From positions 6,475 to 20,292 of the forward strand of contig DNGE01000152.1 of assembly GCA_003486705.1 (NCBI GenBank): 13,818 nt of DNA, written 5' to 3'. The notes below the pieces were generated by a model. It was not told the origin of the DNA. It saw only the letters and a list, made by a program, of their open reading frames with translations, and made no database searches. Positions 6,881-13,794 of this stretch are shown here, one piece after another. Positions within the stretch are counted from its first letter, which is position 1, and each line of letters begins with the position of its first letter. Made by a program: the position numbers and the translations under genes. Origin of the DNA: Bacillota bacterium (GTDB lineage Bacteria > Bacillota_I > Bacilli_A > MOL361 > Turicibacteraceae).

Positions 6881-7816
6881 TTACTTATGTTTATACATGG
6901 ATGGTTTGTAATAAAACCCGCGATCTAAGTTACGATTTAATGGTTGAACTTCTTCTAGCTTTTTATATAAAGGACGCCCGATTTGAGCATATTTTTCAGC
7001 ATCTGAAATTGCTGTATCAATTGCTAATCTGTAGGCATTTGTAACATATAAAAGATACTCTGAACTTTTTAACACACCATCAATTCTGAAACTATCAATA
7101 CCGGCTTCAATGAACTCTTGTAGGTCATCGACCATACAAATATCAGTTCCGTTAAAAATATGTGTCCCTTGTATATCTTCAAAAATTGGATAATACAACT
7201 GTCGTTCAGGATCAAATAAAGTTAACCCTTGATCTCGAGTTTGTAGCTTTTCAACCACTTGACCTTGGAACTTTAAATAATTTCCAACCAGGTTTCGTCT
7301 TGATTGGAACATACAAATAGCACCATGAACTAATATTTCAATTTCACCTTTTGCATGTTCGTTAATTTCTAAAACTGATTCTTTCATTAATTCCGGCGCT
7401 AATACCGTGCGGTACACACCACGTTCTTCCCAATAGTTAGCTGTGAAGTAGTTTGTTCCTAATGTTTCACTACTCCAGTGTAACGGTATTTGCGGAGCAA
7501 TTTCTTTTGCTATCATGTAAGCCCCTGGATCAGAAAAACGTAACGCATCAACTTCAAGATTTGATAGTTGCTCTAAATAACTTTTTAACGGTTCTAATGC
7601 AGAATTTGCAAATAATCCATTAATCGCCACATAGACTTTCTTTTGATTTTCCTTAATAAGTGATACAGCTTTAGTAAGCGTAGGTAAATCGAAGTCTCCT
7701 GCTAATCTTAATCCAAATTGTTCTTCACCGATAATAAAGGCATCCGCACCTGCTTCAATTAACTTTGGAATATCTTCTATCGATTTTGGTGTAACCACCA
7801 ACTCAGGTTTTTTCAT
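6881..7816 (-). CDS. yrrN: U32-family protein YrrN (TrhP1-like), lacking the cluster cysteines
   Basis: This 311-residue paralogue of YrrO has the same barrel landmarks: KPELVVTPKSIEDIPKLI at the start, AGADAFIIG (22-30), ILVHGAICMFQSRRNLVG (161-178) where the U32 signature should be, and GIDSFRIDGVLKS (239-251) near the end. Only C168 of the signature cysteines remains. The next ligand position is N175, the CCxxxC-type region is gone, and the only other cysteine I count is C227. It also lacks the C-terminal small barrel of YrrO. It therefore probably cannot hold the iron-sulphur cluster alone and may act as partner of YrrO, as UbiU and UbiV pair in E. coli; that is inference. The ATG has only a weak site (AAAGTGAG). 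It lies 43 bases after trmR. Confidence 0.9.
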   Translation of the reverse strand: MKKPELVVTPKSIEDIPKLIEAGADAFIIGEEQFGLRLAGDFDLPTLTKAVSLIKENQKKVYVAINGLFANSALEPLKSYLEQLSNLEVDALRFSDPGAYMIAKEIAPQIPLHWSSETLGTNYFTANYWEERGVYRTVLAPELMKESVLEINEHAKGEIEILVHGAICMFQSRRNLVGNYLKFQGQVVEKLQTRDQGLTLFDPERQLYYPIFEDIQGTHIFNGTDICMVDDLQEFIEAGIDSFRIDGVLKSSEYLLYVTNAYRLAIDTAISDAEKYAQIGRPLYKKLEEVQPLNRNLDRGFYYKPSMYKHK

Positions 7817-7859
7817 GTTATCAACTCACTTTATTATAATCACAGTATACGATTATATC

Positions 7860-8510
7860 TTATTTAGTTTGTCTTTTCAAACTAATTGCCACCCCATCAC
7901 CCATTGGTAATAATAGGGTGTTGTAATCTGGATGATTAGCTAACCAATGATTATAACGATTTATCTTTCTAACCAGTTGTCTTAAATTACGACTTTCAAT
8001 TTGTTCTTGTTCTAACACAAATCCATGGAATAATAAATTATCACTAATAATCATTCCATCATCTTTTAATAATCCTTCATATTTTTCAAAGAATTTTTGA
8101 TATTGGGCTTTAGCTGCATCAATGAAAATGACATCATATTTTTGGATGGGTAATTCGTCATTATTAATTTCTAATGCATCTGCTTTTATTAAATCAACTT
8201 GATCCGAAATAGTAGAACGATTGTGATAATTGACAGCATCCATATAACGCGCATCATCGCGTTCTATCGTTACAATGTTACACTGTGGTAAATGTCTTGC
8301 CATCATTAAAGAAGAATAACCGATTGCACTCCCTATTTCAAGGATACTATTTGGGTTTTTAATTCGTAATAATTGCAACATAAGCTCCAGTCCTTCATCT
8401 TGGATAATTGGGACATCATGCTTTTGTGCATATTCTTTCATCTCAAGTGTTAATTCATCATGTTCAATTGTATTGAAACAACTCATTAACTGCAATAATT
8501 GTTCATTCAT
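7860..8510 (-). CDS. trmR: SAM-dependent tRNA 5-hydroxyuridine methyltransferase
   Basis: This 216-residue class I methyltransferase of the metal-dependent O-methyltransferase family corresponds to B. subtilis YrrM, reported as TrmR, which methylates 5-hydroxyuridine 34 in tRNA to 5-methoxyuridine. The SAM-binding motif is ILEIGSAIGYSS (56-67), followed by the ribose-binding acidic residue in IVTIERD (79-85). Metal-binding residues expected for the family are D131 (FIDAAKAQY), D157 and N158 (IISDNLLFHG). AGGTGG precedes the ATG at good spacing. It lies directly upstream of yrrN and yrrO, which should make its substrate, so the three form a plausible single pathway. The general fold is certain; the tRNA substrate follows from synteny and family. 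Confidence 0.9.
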   Translation of the reverse strand: MNEQLLQLMSCFNTIEHDELTLEMKEYAQKHDVPIIQDEGLELMLQLLRIKNPNSILEIGSAIGYSSLMMARHLPQCNIVTIERDDARYMDAVNYHNRSTISDQVDLIKADALEINNDELPIQKYDVIFIDAAKAQYQKFFEKYEGLLKDDGMIISDNLLFHGFVLEQEQIESRNLRQLVRKINRYNHWLANHPDYNTLLLPMGDGVAISLKRQTK

Positions 8511-8530
8511 GTTAATACCACCTATACTTT

Positions 8531-9622
8531 TTACTTACAAACACTAGTTCCTGCTTCATATGATGGTAGTAAGTACTCACGGTAAAAGGCCATGTGTTCT
8601 TCATAAGTTGCAAAGAAATGCGTTTTTCCGTCTATGCAACCAAACAAGTCACCAATAAAGTAAATATAATCATGCGATTGTGGGTTTAAGACTGCTGCAA
8701 TAGCTTTAACAGACGGACTTCCTACAGGACCAATTGGGATTCCAGAAATCATATAAGTATTGTATGGAGAATCTATTTTAGTCATTTCATTTGTTACTCG
8801 AACCACACGTTCACCAAGAATATACTGAACTGTTGTATCACTTTGTAATGGCATACCTTGTTCAATTCGATTGAAAAACACTTCCGAAACCATTGGCATC
8901 TCATCATCGTTTTGTGTCTCGGCTTCTACTAGTGAAGCTAACGTGAAAACGTCATGGACCGATAGTGATGAGTTTTCAATTTGGTCTTTATAAGGTTCTA
9001 ACCTTTGTTTAGTCACATCAAGTATTATTCGTGTAATTTTCTCTAACGAATAAGCTTCATCAACAACCGCATACGTTGCTGGATGAAGATAACCTTCTAA
9101 AGGATTAAGAATACCGGATTTTAAAATGTCTGAAGTTAAAAACCAATAGTCATTAATTAATGGGGTTAAGAACGCTTCGCTTTTCCACTCATTTAGAATA
9201 TCTTCCACATTTAACTGTGTCACTCCGGTTAGTTGCGCGGCAATAAAATCGAGTGTATATCCTTCTGGAATTAAGATTTTAACCGTATCAGGTTCTACCA
9301 CTTCACCTGTTTCAAACTTATTAAACATTTCTTCTAAAGTCATCGAAGGAGATAATTCATATTCTCCTGCTTGAATATGCGCCCAATTATTTTGTTTAAT
9401 AATAAGGTTTGCAATTTTTGGATGTTTTATTAATCCTAATTCTGCTAATTGAGTCGTCACCGTATATGGAGCAGTACCAGGTTCTATTTTATAATTTATT
9501 ATTGTTTCATCGTTTAAATCAACGGGCTTTAATGCTTGATTGTATAATGTAAATGCGAAACCCCCACCAACTAATAATACTACAACAACAAGCATAGTTC
9601 CCCACATTAAAATTTTCTTCAT
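8531..9622 (-). CDS. mltG: Endolytic murein transglycosylase MltG
   Basis: This 363-residue membrane-anchored enzyme cleaves nascent peptidoglycan strands and is thought to set glycan length or end synthesis. One membrane helix (about 7-27, LVVVVLLVGGGFAF) follows a short KK cytoplasmic start. A LysM-like domain (about 40-110, including APYTVTTQLAELGLI) comes next, then the YceG catalytic domain. The catalytic glutamate is E233 in LASLVEAET, and downstream conserved stretches are VFFNRIEQGMPLQSD (248-262), SPYNTY (285-290) and GIPIGPVGSPS (294-304). Length is normal. A GAGGTGA site precedes the ATG. It lies 20 bases before trmR. A strong terminator ends only 23 bases before the start, leaving little room for a separate promoter, so expression may depend on read-through. 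Confidence 0.94.
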   Translation of the reverse strand: MKKILMWGTMLVVVVLLVGGGFAFTLYNQALKPVDLNDETIINYKIEPGTAPYTVTTQLAELGLIKHPKIANLIIKQNNWAHIQAGEYELSPSMTLEEMFNKFETGEVVEPDTVKILIPEGYTLDFIAAQLTGVTQLNVEDILNEWKSEAFLTPLINDYWFLTSDILKSGILNPLEGYLHPATYAVVDEAYSLEKITRIILDVTKQRLEPYKDQIENSSLSVHDVFTLASLVEAETQNDDEMPMVSEVFFNRIEQGMPLQSDTTVQYILGERVVRVTNEMTKIDSPYNTYMISGIPIGPVGSPSVKAIAAVLNPQSHDYIYFIGDLFGCIDGKTHFFATYEEHMAFYREYLLPSYEAGTSVCK

Positions 9623-9645
9623 TTAATCACCTCAGGTTAAACAGT

Positions 9646-9675
9646 ACAAAAACGGACCCTGACGTCCGTTTTTGT
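9646..9675 (-). terminator. Strong hairpin terminator between the DUF1292 gene and mltG
   Basis: ACAAAAACGGAC (9646-9657) and GTCCGTTTTTGT (9664-9675) form a perfect twelve-base-pair stem with a six-base loop. Read on the minus strand it is a GGAC/GTCC core followed by TTTTTGT, a classic intrinsic terminator, and it is almost symmetrical. It lies between two genes that belong to one operon in relatives, so it may act as a partial terminator. Confidence 0.85.
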
Positions 9676-9691
9676 TTGTTAGTTATTGATC

Positions 9692-9979
9692 TTACTCTTC
9701 GTCATCACCTGCTAAGAATGTATTAATAACTTCTTCAATCATATCCCATTCTTCTTCAGTTTCAACTGGTAATAATTGTCCACCTTCATCTTCAGAAGTT
9801 GGTAAGTATGCAGATACGTGTAAATCAACATTTCCTTCTTCATCTTCATGTTCAGCACCTGCTGGATAGTAAACAACATATGATTTATTATAATCATCTG
9901 AATCAAATGTGAATAAGATTTCACATAATAATTCATTTCCATTTTCGTCAATTACTGTAATTTGATTTTCTTCTAACAT
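9692..9979 (-). CDS. DUF1292 protein (YrzB family), function unknown
   Basis: This small, very acidic protein has 95 residues. It opens with NQITVIDENGNELLCEILFTF and has YVVYYPAG in the middle, the hallmark pattern of DUF1292 (B. subtilis YrzB). It ends in an acidic helix, TEEEWDMIEEVINTFLAGDDEE. No membrane segment or catalytic motif is visible. GAGGTGA precedes the ATG. In many Bacillota it sits between ruvX and mltG exactly as here, so its presence supports the synteny. Its biochemical role is not known to me. Confidence 0.9.
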   Translation of the reverse strand: MLEENQITVIDENGNELLCEILFTFDSDDYNKSYVVYYPAGAEHEDEEGNVDLHVSAYLPTSEDEGGQLLPVETEEEWDMIEEVINTFLAGDDEE

Positions 9980-10009
9980 GTTATGTCACCTCATATAAAT
10001 TTTGTGTAT

Positions 10010-10429
10010 CTACCTTTGACTTGAATCTAAATAACTTTGTAAAATAACTGTCGCCGCCATTTTGTCAACGACTTTTTTACGTTTGCTTCGGCTCACATCG
10101 GCTTGGATTAAGACGCGTTCAACTTGCATCGTTGTTAAACGCTCATCCCAATATACTACTGGAGTGTTTGTTGCTTCCTCAAGTTTTTTTCCAAACTCCT
10201 GAGTCGCAATTCCTCGTTCGCCAATTGATCCATTCATGTTTTTTGGCAGACCTAAAACGATTGTTGAAATACGGTGTGTTTTGACGAGCTCTTGAACGTG
10301 TTGTATTGGTTTTTTGTAATGCCCCTCTTCGAAACGGAATGTTTCAACACCGTGTGCCATCATACCTAGGGCATCGCTAATAGCGATCCCTAATGTACGA
10401 GTGCCTAAATCTAGTCCTAATTTTTTCAT
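10010..10429 (-). CDS. ruvX: RuvX/YqgF, putative pre-16S rRNA nuclease
   Basis: This 139-residue RNase H-fold protein belongs to the YqgF/RuvX family, linked to maturation of the 16S rRNA 5' end and once proposed as a Holliday junction resolvase. D7 in GLDLGTRTLGIA (5-16), the GLPKNMNGSIG loop (60-70), D95/E96 in WDERLTT (94-100) and D122 in VDKMAA form the expected acidic centre. The ATG overlaps the ireB stop as ATGA. The preceding bases (GTTGAACAACA) carry no Shine-Dalgarno sequence, so translation probably depends on ribosomes finishing ireB. It is followed after 30 bases by the DUF1292 gene. Confidence 0.94.
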   Translation of the reverse strand: MKKLGLDLGTRTLGIAISDALGMMAHGVETFRFEEGHYKKPIQHVQELVKTHRISTIVLGLPKNMNGSIGERGIATQEFGKKLEEATNTPVVYWDERLTTMQVERVLIQADVSRSKRKKVVDKMAATVILQSYLDSSQR

Positions 10430-10689
10430 TGTTGTTCAACGAACTTTTCTAATAAGACTTCAATTATTTCATCACGTTCAATTTGTTGAATTTTATTACG
10501 AGCACCCATATGACTTGAGATATACGCAGGGTCTCCTGAAATTAAGTAACCAACAACTTGATTTACAGGGTTATAACCTTTTGCTTTTAATGCTTGAAAA
10601 ACATCTGTTAGAATTACTTCTACTGCTTCATTTTGATTTAACTTATCTTCTAGTGCTTCATTTAGTAGCATAGTGTGATTAGAAATCAT
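10426..10689 (-). CDS. ireB: IreB family regulator (UPF0297)
   Basis: This small protein, 87 residues from the chosen ATG, belongs to the family of B. subtilis YrzL and Enterococcus IreB. In Enterococcus faecalis IreB is a phosphorylated negative regulator acting with the Ser/Thr kinase IreK in cell-wall antibiotic resistance. The conserved core is VILTDVFQALKAKGYNPVNQ and VGYLISGDPAYISSHMGARN, ending ERDEIIEVLLEKF. The longest frame begins at a GTG at 10701, but that codon lies within the GGGTGGTGA ribosome binding site. The ATG at 10689 (MISNHTML) is five bases after the site and gives a normal family length. One N-terminal threonine (T6) could be a phosphorylation site by analogy. Order alaS-ireB-ruvX is conserved in Bacillota. 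No ireK-like kinase is in the window. Confidence 0.92.
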   Translation of the reverse strand: MISNHTMLLNEALEDKLNQNEAVEVILTDVFQALKAKGYNPVNQVVGYLISGDPAYISSHMGARNKIQQIERDEIIEVLLEKFVEQQ

Positions 10690-10703
10690 CAAGTTCACCA
10701 CCC
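10687..10703 (-). promoter_or_regulatory. Ribosome binding site deciding the ireB start
   Basis: GGGTGGTGA (10703-10695, minus) precedes the ATG at 10689 by five bases. Two in-frame GTG codons (10701 and 10698) lie inside it and would have no site of their own at proper distance. Confidence 0.65.
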
Positions 10704-10715
10704 ATAAGAATATGT

Positions 10716-10745
10716 CCTTAACATTATTTTACAATAATGTTGAGG
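10716..10745. repeat. Inverted repeat in the alaS-ireB gap
   Basis: AACATTATT (10720-10728) and AATAATGTT (10733-10741) form a perfect nine-base-pair stem with the loop TTAC. Flanking CCTT and GAGG extend it to thirteen pairs on the plus strand with one T-G wobble, or with one mismatch on the minus strand. No T-run follows, so it is not a normal terminator. It begins 12 bases after the alaS stop and may be a processing site, mRNA-stabilising hairpin or operator. A weak TTGTAA, 16 bases, TATTCT promoter reading into ireB overlaps it. Confidence 0.6.
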
Positions 10746-10757
10746 CGATGAAAAGAA

Positions 10758-13379
10758 TTATAGATTATTTTTTATCCATTCATCAACATTTTTTAATGCT
10801 TCTTCAATTTTTGAAGCATCTTTGGCACCAGCTTGTGCCATATCTGGGCGTCCGCCTCCGCCTCCACCACAGATTGATGCGACTTCTTTAACAATTTTAC
10901 CTGCGTGTAATCCTTTTTTGACATTGTCATCAGTTACACCACATGTAATCGCTACTTTTCCATCAACCGCACTAGCTAAAACAATAACAGCTGAATTTAA
11001 TTTTTGTTTAAATTCATCTACCATTTGTCGTAAGTTATTCATATCAACATCTTTTAAATGGGCAGTTAAAACCGTAACTCCTTCTACCTCATGTGTATTA
11101 TTGACAATTTCACTCATTTTTAAATGCGATAATTTAGATTTTAATGAATCATTTTCTCGATGAGCTTCTTTTAATTCCTCTAGTAACCCTTCAACTCGCT
11201 CTTCAAGCATAGCAGGTTTTGTTTTTAATGTCTCAGAAATAGCACTAAAACGATCCATGAAAGCATTCATATACATATAAGCCGCTTTCCCTGTCACCGC
11301 TTCAATACGACGAGTTCCTGCTCCAATTCCTGATTCTGATACAATTTTAAATAAACCAATTTCTGATGAGTTCATAACATGGCAACCACCACATAATTCA
11401 ATGCTATACGAATCAACATTTACAACGCGAACTGTTTTTCCATATTTCTCAGAGAATAATGCCATAGCCCCTGATTGTTTAGCTTCTTCAATGCTCATTT
11501 CTTTTACTTGAACCGGAAGCCCCATCCAAATTTTTTCATTTACAATACTTTCAATCTTTTGTAATTCTTCAGTTGTTAAAGCAGTCATGTTAGTAAAGTC
11601 AAAACGTAAACGTTCTGCCGTCACTAAAGAACCCGCTTGATTCGCATGTTCACCCACTACTTCTTTAAGCGCTTGGTGTAAGATATGTGTCGCCGTGTGG
11701 TTTTTAGTTAAGGCTTTACGCTCTTCAACATTAATTGTAGCTGTCACAGTATCTCCTACTTGTAAGATTCCGTCAACCTCAATCGTATGTAAGTGTTGAC
11801 CATTCGGTGCTTTATTAACATCTAAAACATTAGCTACACCATTTTCAAACTTCATCTTACCCGTATCTGCTGCTTGTCCCCCACTTTCAGCATAAAACGG
11901 TGTTTCTGCTAAAATGACTTGACCTTTTCCAGATAATTTTTCTACGACTTCGCCATCTTGAAGTAATAAGATAACATTTGATTGGTTTTGTACTGTGTTG
12001 TATCCAACGAAGTTTGAAGCTTCTTTGAAGTTCATTAATGCCACATTTTGAGATCCCATACTTGCGATATCTTCACGAGCTGAACGTGCACGTTCACGCT
12101 GTGCTTCCATCTGTGCATCAAATCCTGCTTTATCAACTGTAAATCCAGCTTCTTCAGCATACTCTAAAGTTAACTCATACGGGAATCCATATGTATCGTA
12201 TAAGGTGAACGCATCTTTACCACTGATTACTTTTTCTTCACTATTACCAATTAAATCAGCTAAGATTTTCTCACCATCTGCTAATGTTTGACGGAAACGT
12301 TCTTCTTCTGATTTAATGACTTTTTGAACTAATTCAATTTTACCTGTTACGTATGGATAATAATCTTTCATCACATCCGCAACAACCGGTACTAATTCGT
12401 ACATAAATGCACGTTCAATTCCTAATTGTTTACCATAACGTACCGCACGGCGTAATAAACGACGTAATACGTAACCGCGACCTTCATTCGATAATAATGC
12501 ACCATCCGCGACAGCAAATGTTACTGTACGTACGTGGTCTGCAATAACTTTAAATGCAATACCGTTCTCTTTCGTATATTGAACACCTGAAATCTTTTCA
12601 GTTGCATTGATAATTGGCATAAATAGATCTGTGTCATAGTTCGTTTCAACTTCTTGTAACACACATGCCATACGCTCAAGACCCATTCCTGTATCTATGT
12701 TTTTATTAGGTAATAATGGGTATTCAGAACGATCTAATCCTTCTTTTGAGTTAAATTGAGAGAAGACAACATTCCAGATTTCAATGTAGCGATCATTTTC
12801 AATATCTTCCTCAATTAAACGGATTCCAATATTTTCAGGATCATATTTCAATCCACGGTCAAAGAAAATTTCAGTGTTTGGTCCACATGGCCCTTCACCG
12901 ATTTCCCAGAAGTTATACTCTAATTTAACAATATGCTCTGGAGATACACCTAAGCGAATCCATAAGTCATATGTTTCTTGGTCATCAGGATATACCGTAA
13001 TATATAATAACTCTTTGTCAAAGCCAAACCATTCAGGAGACGTTAATAACTCCCATGCCCATGCTACGGCTTCTTCACGGAAATAGTCACCGATTGAGAA
13101 ATTACCTAACATTTCAAAGAATGTATGGTGACGAGCTGTTTTCCCTACATTTTCAATGTCATTTGTACGAATTGACTTTTGAGCATTTGTAATACGAGGA
13201 TTATTTGGAATTTCACTTCCATCAAAATATTTCTTTAACGCGGCAACTCCACTGTTAATCCAAAGTAAAGTTGGATCATTCACTGGTACTAACGAAGCAC
13301 CAGGTTCAATCATATGTCCTTTAGATTCGAAGAATTTTAAGTACATGTCACGAATTTGTGAACCTGTCATTGTTTTCAT
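10758..13379 (-). CDS. alaS: Alanyl-tRNA synthetase
   Basis: This 873-residue class II synthetase charges tRNA-Ala. The catalytic core (about 1-240) contains ARHHTFFEMLGNFSIGDYF (82-100) as motif 2 and TGMGLERM (230-237) as motif 3. The tRNA-recognition region follows to about 450. The editing domain has the zinc ligands H561 and H565 (NHTATHILH) and C663 and H667 (ELCGGCH), which clear Ser and Gly mischarged on tRNA-Ala. A coiled segment (about 710-755) leads to the C-Ala/DHHA1 domain with six glycines in GGGGGGRPDMAQAGAK. Two ATG codons are adjacent; the second (13379), giving MKTMTGSQIRDMY, is five bases from AAGGTG, whereas the first (13382) is only two. The leader carries an Ala T-box. 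ireB follows after 68 bases. Confidence 0.97.
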   Translation of the reverse strand: MKTMTGSQIRDMYLKFFESKGHMIEPGASLVPVNDPTLLWINSGVAALKKYFDGSEIPNNPRITNAQKSIRTNDIENVGKTARHHTFFEMLGNFSIGDYFREEAVAWAWELLTSPEWFGFDKELLYITVYPDDQETYDLWIRLGVSPEHIVKLEYNFWEIGEGPCGPNTEIFFDRGLKYDPENIGIRLIEEDIENDRYIEIWNVVFSQFNSKEGLDRSEYPLLPNKNIDTGMGLERMACVLQEVETNYDTDLFMPIINATEKISGVQYTKENGIAFKVIADHVRTVTFAVADGALLSNEGRGYVLRRLLRRAVRYGKQLGIERAFMYELVPVVADVMKDYYPYVTGKIELVQKVIKSEEERFRQTLADGEKILADLIGNSEEKVISGKDAFTLYDTYGFPYELTLEYAEEAGFTVDKAGFDAQMEAQRERARSAREDIASMGSQNVALMNFKEASNFVGYNTVQNQSNVILLLQDGEVVEKLSGKGQVILAETPFYAESGGQAADTGKMKFENGVANVLDVNKAPNGQHLHTIEVDGILQVGDTVTATINVEERKALTKNHTATHILHQALKEVVGEHANQAGSLVTAERLRFDFTNMTALTTEELQKIESIVNEKIWMGLPVQVKEMSIEEAKQSGAMALFSEKYGKTVRVVNVDSYSIELCGGCHVMNSSEIGLFKIVSESGIGAGTRRIEAVTGKAAYMYMNAFMDRFSAISETLKTKPAMLEERVEGLLEELKEAHRENDSLKSKLSHLKMSEIVNNTHEVEGVTVLTAHLKDVDMNNLRQMVDEFKQKLNSAVIVLASAVDGKVAITCGVTDDNVKKGLHAGKIVKEVASICGGGGGGRPDMAQAGAKDASKIEEALKNVDEWIKNNL

Positions 13380-13433
13380 CATTACACCTTCTTTATATTA
13401 ATTTTTAATGTGTTGAGGGAAATGCAAGTTAGA

Positions 13434-13451
13434 TTATGTTTTAAAACATAA
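13434..13451. repeat. 18-base perfect palindrome after the T-box attenuator
   Basis: TTATGTTTTAAAACATAA is identical on both strands. It begins where the attenuator T-run ends and lies about 55 bases before the alaS start codon. It could be an operator, or a small hairpin in the read-through mRNA. It is AT-only except for one G and one C, so chance cannot be excluded. Confidence 0.6.
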
Positions 13452-13477
13452 AAAAAAGCCCTTAACTTGTTAAGGAC
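13451..13477 (-). terminator. T-box attenuator terminator
   Basis: On the minus strand GTCCTTAAC and GTTAAGGGC pair as nine base pairs with a two-base loop, then seven T follow. The 5' arm CCTTAA (13475-13470) can instead pair with TTAAGG (13500-13495) beside the T-box sequence, giving the competing antiterminator. Confidence 0.92.
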
Positions 13478-13665
13478 GTTTATACGCGGTACCACCTTAA
13501 TTTTAATAATACCGAAGTATTATTAACTCTTGAGAACATTTAACGGTGTCATCCGGCAGCTATTAACTGCATTCCAGAAGTAGCTTTCAATATTTATCTG
13601 TTTAGTCTACTCTCAGCACATGTAGTCTTTCTCTGTAAAACTCAAAATATTTACTTTCTTCTATC
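13451..13665 (-). promoter_or_regulatory. Alanine T-box riboswitch leader of alaS
   Basis: This RNA senses uncharged tRNA-Ala and lets transcription continue into alaS when alanine charging is low. The T-box core AAGGTGGTACCGCG (13498-13485) is near consensus; its UGGU bulge can pair with the ACCA end of tRNA-Ala. Stem I begins AGAAG (13662-13658), with an AGTA motif at 13655-13652, and closes with CTTCT (13580-13576). AATATT arms (13651-13646 and 13594-13589) enclose the specifier loop. The specifier triplet is GCT, alanine, at 13584-13582, followed by the usual purine A. Stem III is a ten-base-pair hairpin with a cTTCGg tetraloop (13503-13526). A stem II region with GCAG/CTGC lies between. 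All expected parts are present, so it should be functional. Confidence 0.96.
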
Positions 13666-13686
13666 AACATTTTTGTATTTGCTTTT

Positions 13687-13715
13687 ATTTTAGCGATTTT
13701 AGCAACAGGTTTCAA
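13687..13715 (-). promoter_or_regulatory. Sigma-A promoter of the alaS leader
   Basis: TTGAAA (13715-13710), a 17-base gap and TAAAAT (13692-13687) match the sigma-A consensus at 5 of 6 bases each. Transcription would begin near 13680, just upstream of T-box stem I, giving a leader of about 300 bases. Confidence 0.8.
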
Positions 13716-13770
13716 GCTTTTTTTACACAATTCTAAAAACAAACGCAATTTTTTTGAAGATTATAAACGA

Positions 13771-13794
13771 AAAACTCTCATAGAAGAGAGTTTT
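13771..13794 (-). terminator. Terminator of the gene upstream of alaS
   Basis: AAAACTCTC (13771-13779) and GAGAGTTTT (13786-13794) form a nine-base-pair stem with a six-base loop. On the minus strand a short T-run (TTTTT) ends it; on plus a weaker AAATTTTT follows. It isolates the alaS promoter from the gene on its upstream side. Confidence 0.75.

Noticed and set aside
6748..7044. Plus-strand open frame of 98 codons across the yrrN-yrrO junction
   Set aside because: Antisense to both U32 genes; composition looks like a shadow of conserved coding sequence.
9739..9951. Second minus-strand frame of 70 codons inside the DUF1292 gene
   Set aside because: Out-of-frame shadow of a conserved family protein; lysine- and tyrosine-rich product has no recognisable pattern.
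10401..10673. Plus-strand open frame of 90 codons, leucine-rich
   Set aside because: Antisense to ireB and the start of ruvX; the leucines come from reversed Glu/Lys/Gln codons rather than a real membrane segment.
10716..10745. Terminator for alaS
   Set aside because: The hairpin has no following T-run on the minus strand and a mostly AT stem, so I list it as a repeat of unknown role.
10822..11163. Plus-strand open frame of 113 codons with a run of prolines
   Set aside because: It is the antisense of the glycine-rich C terminus of alaS; the proline run is the reverse of the GGC/GGA codons. No ribosome binding site or independent support.
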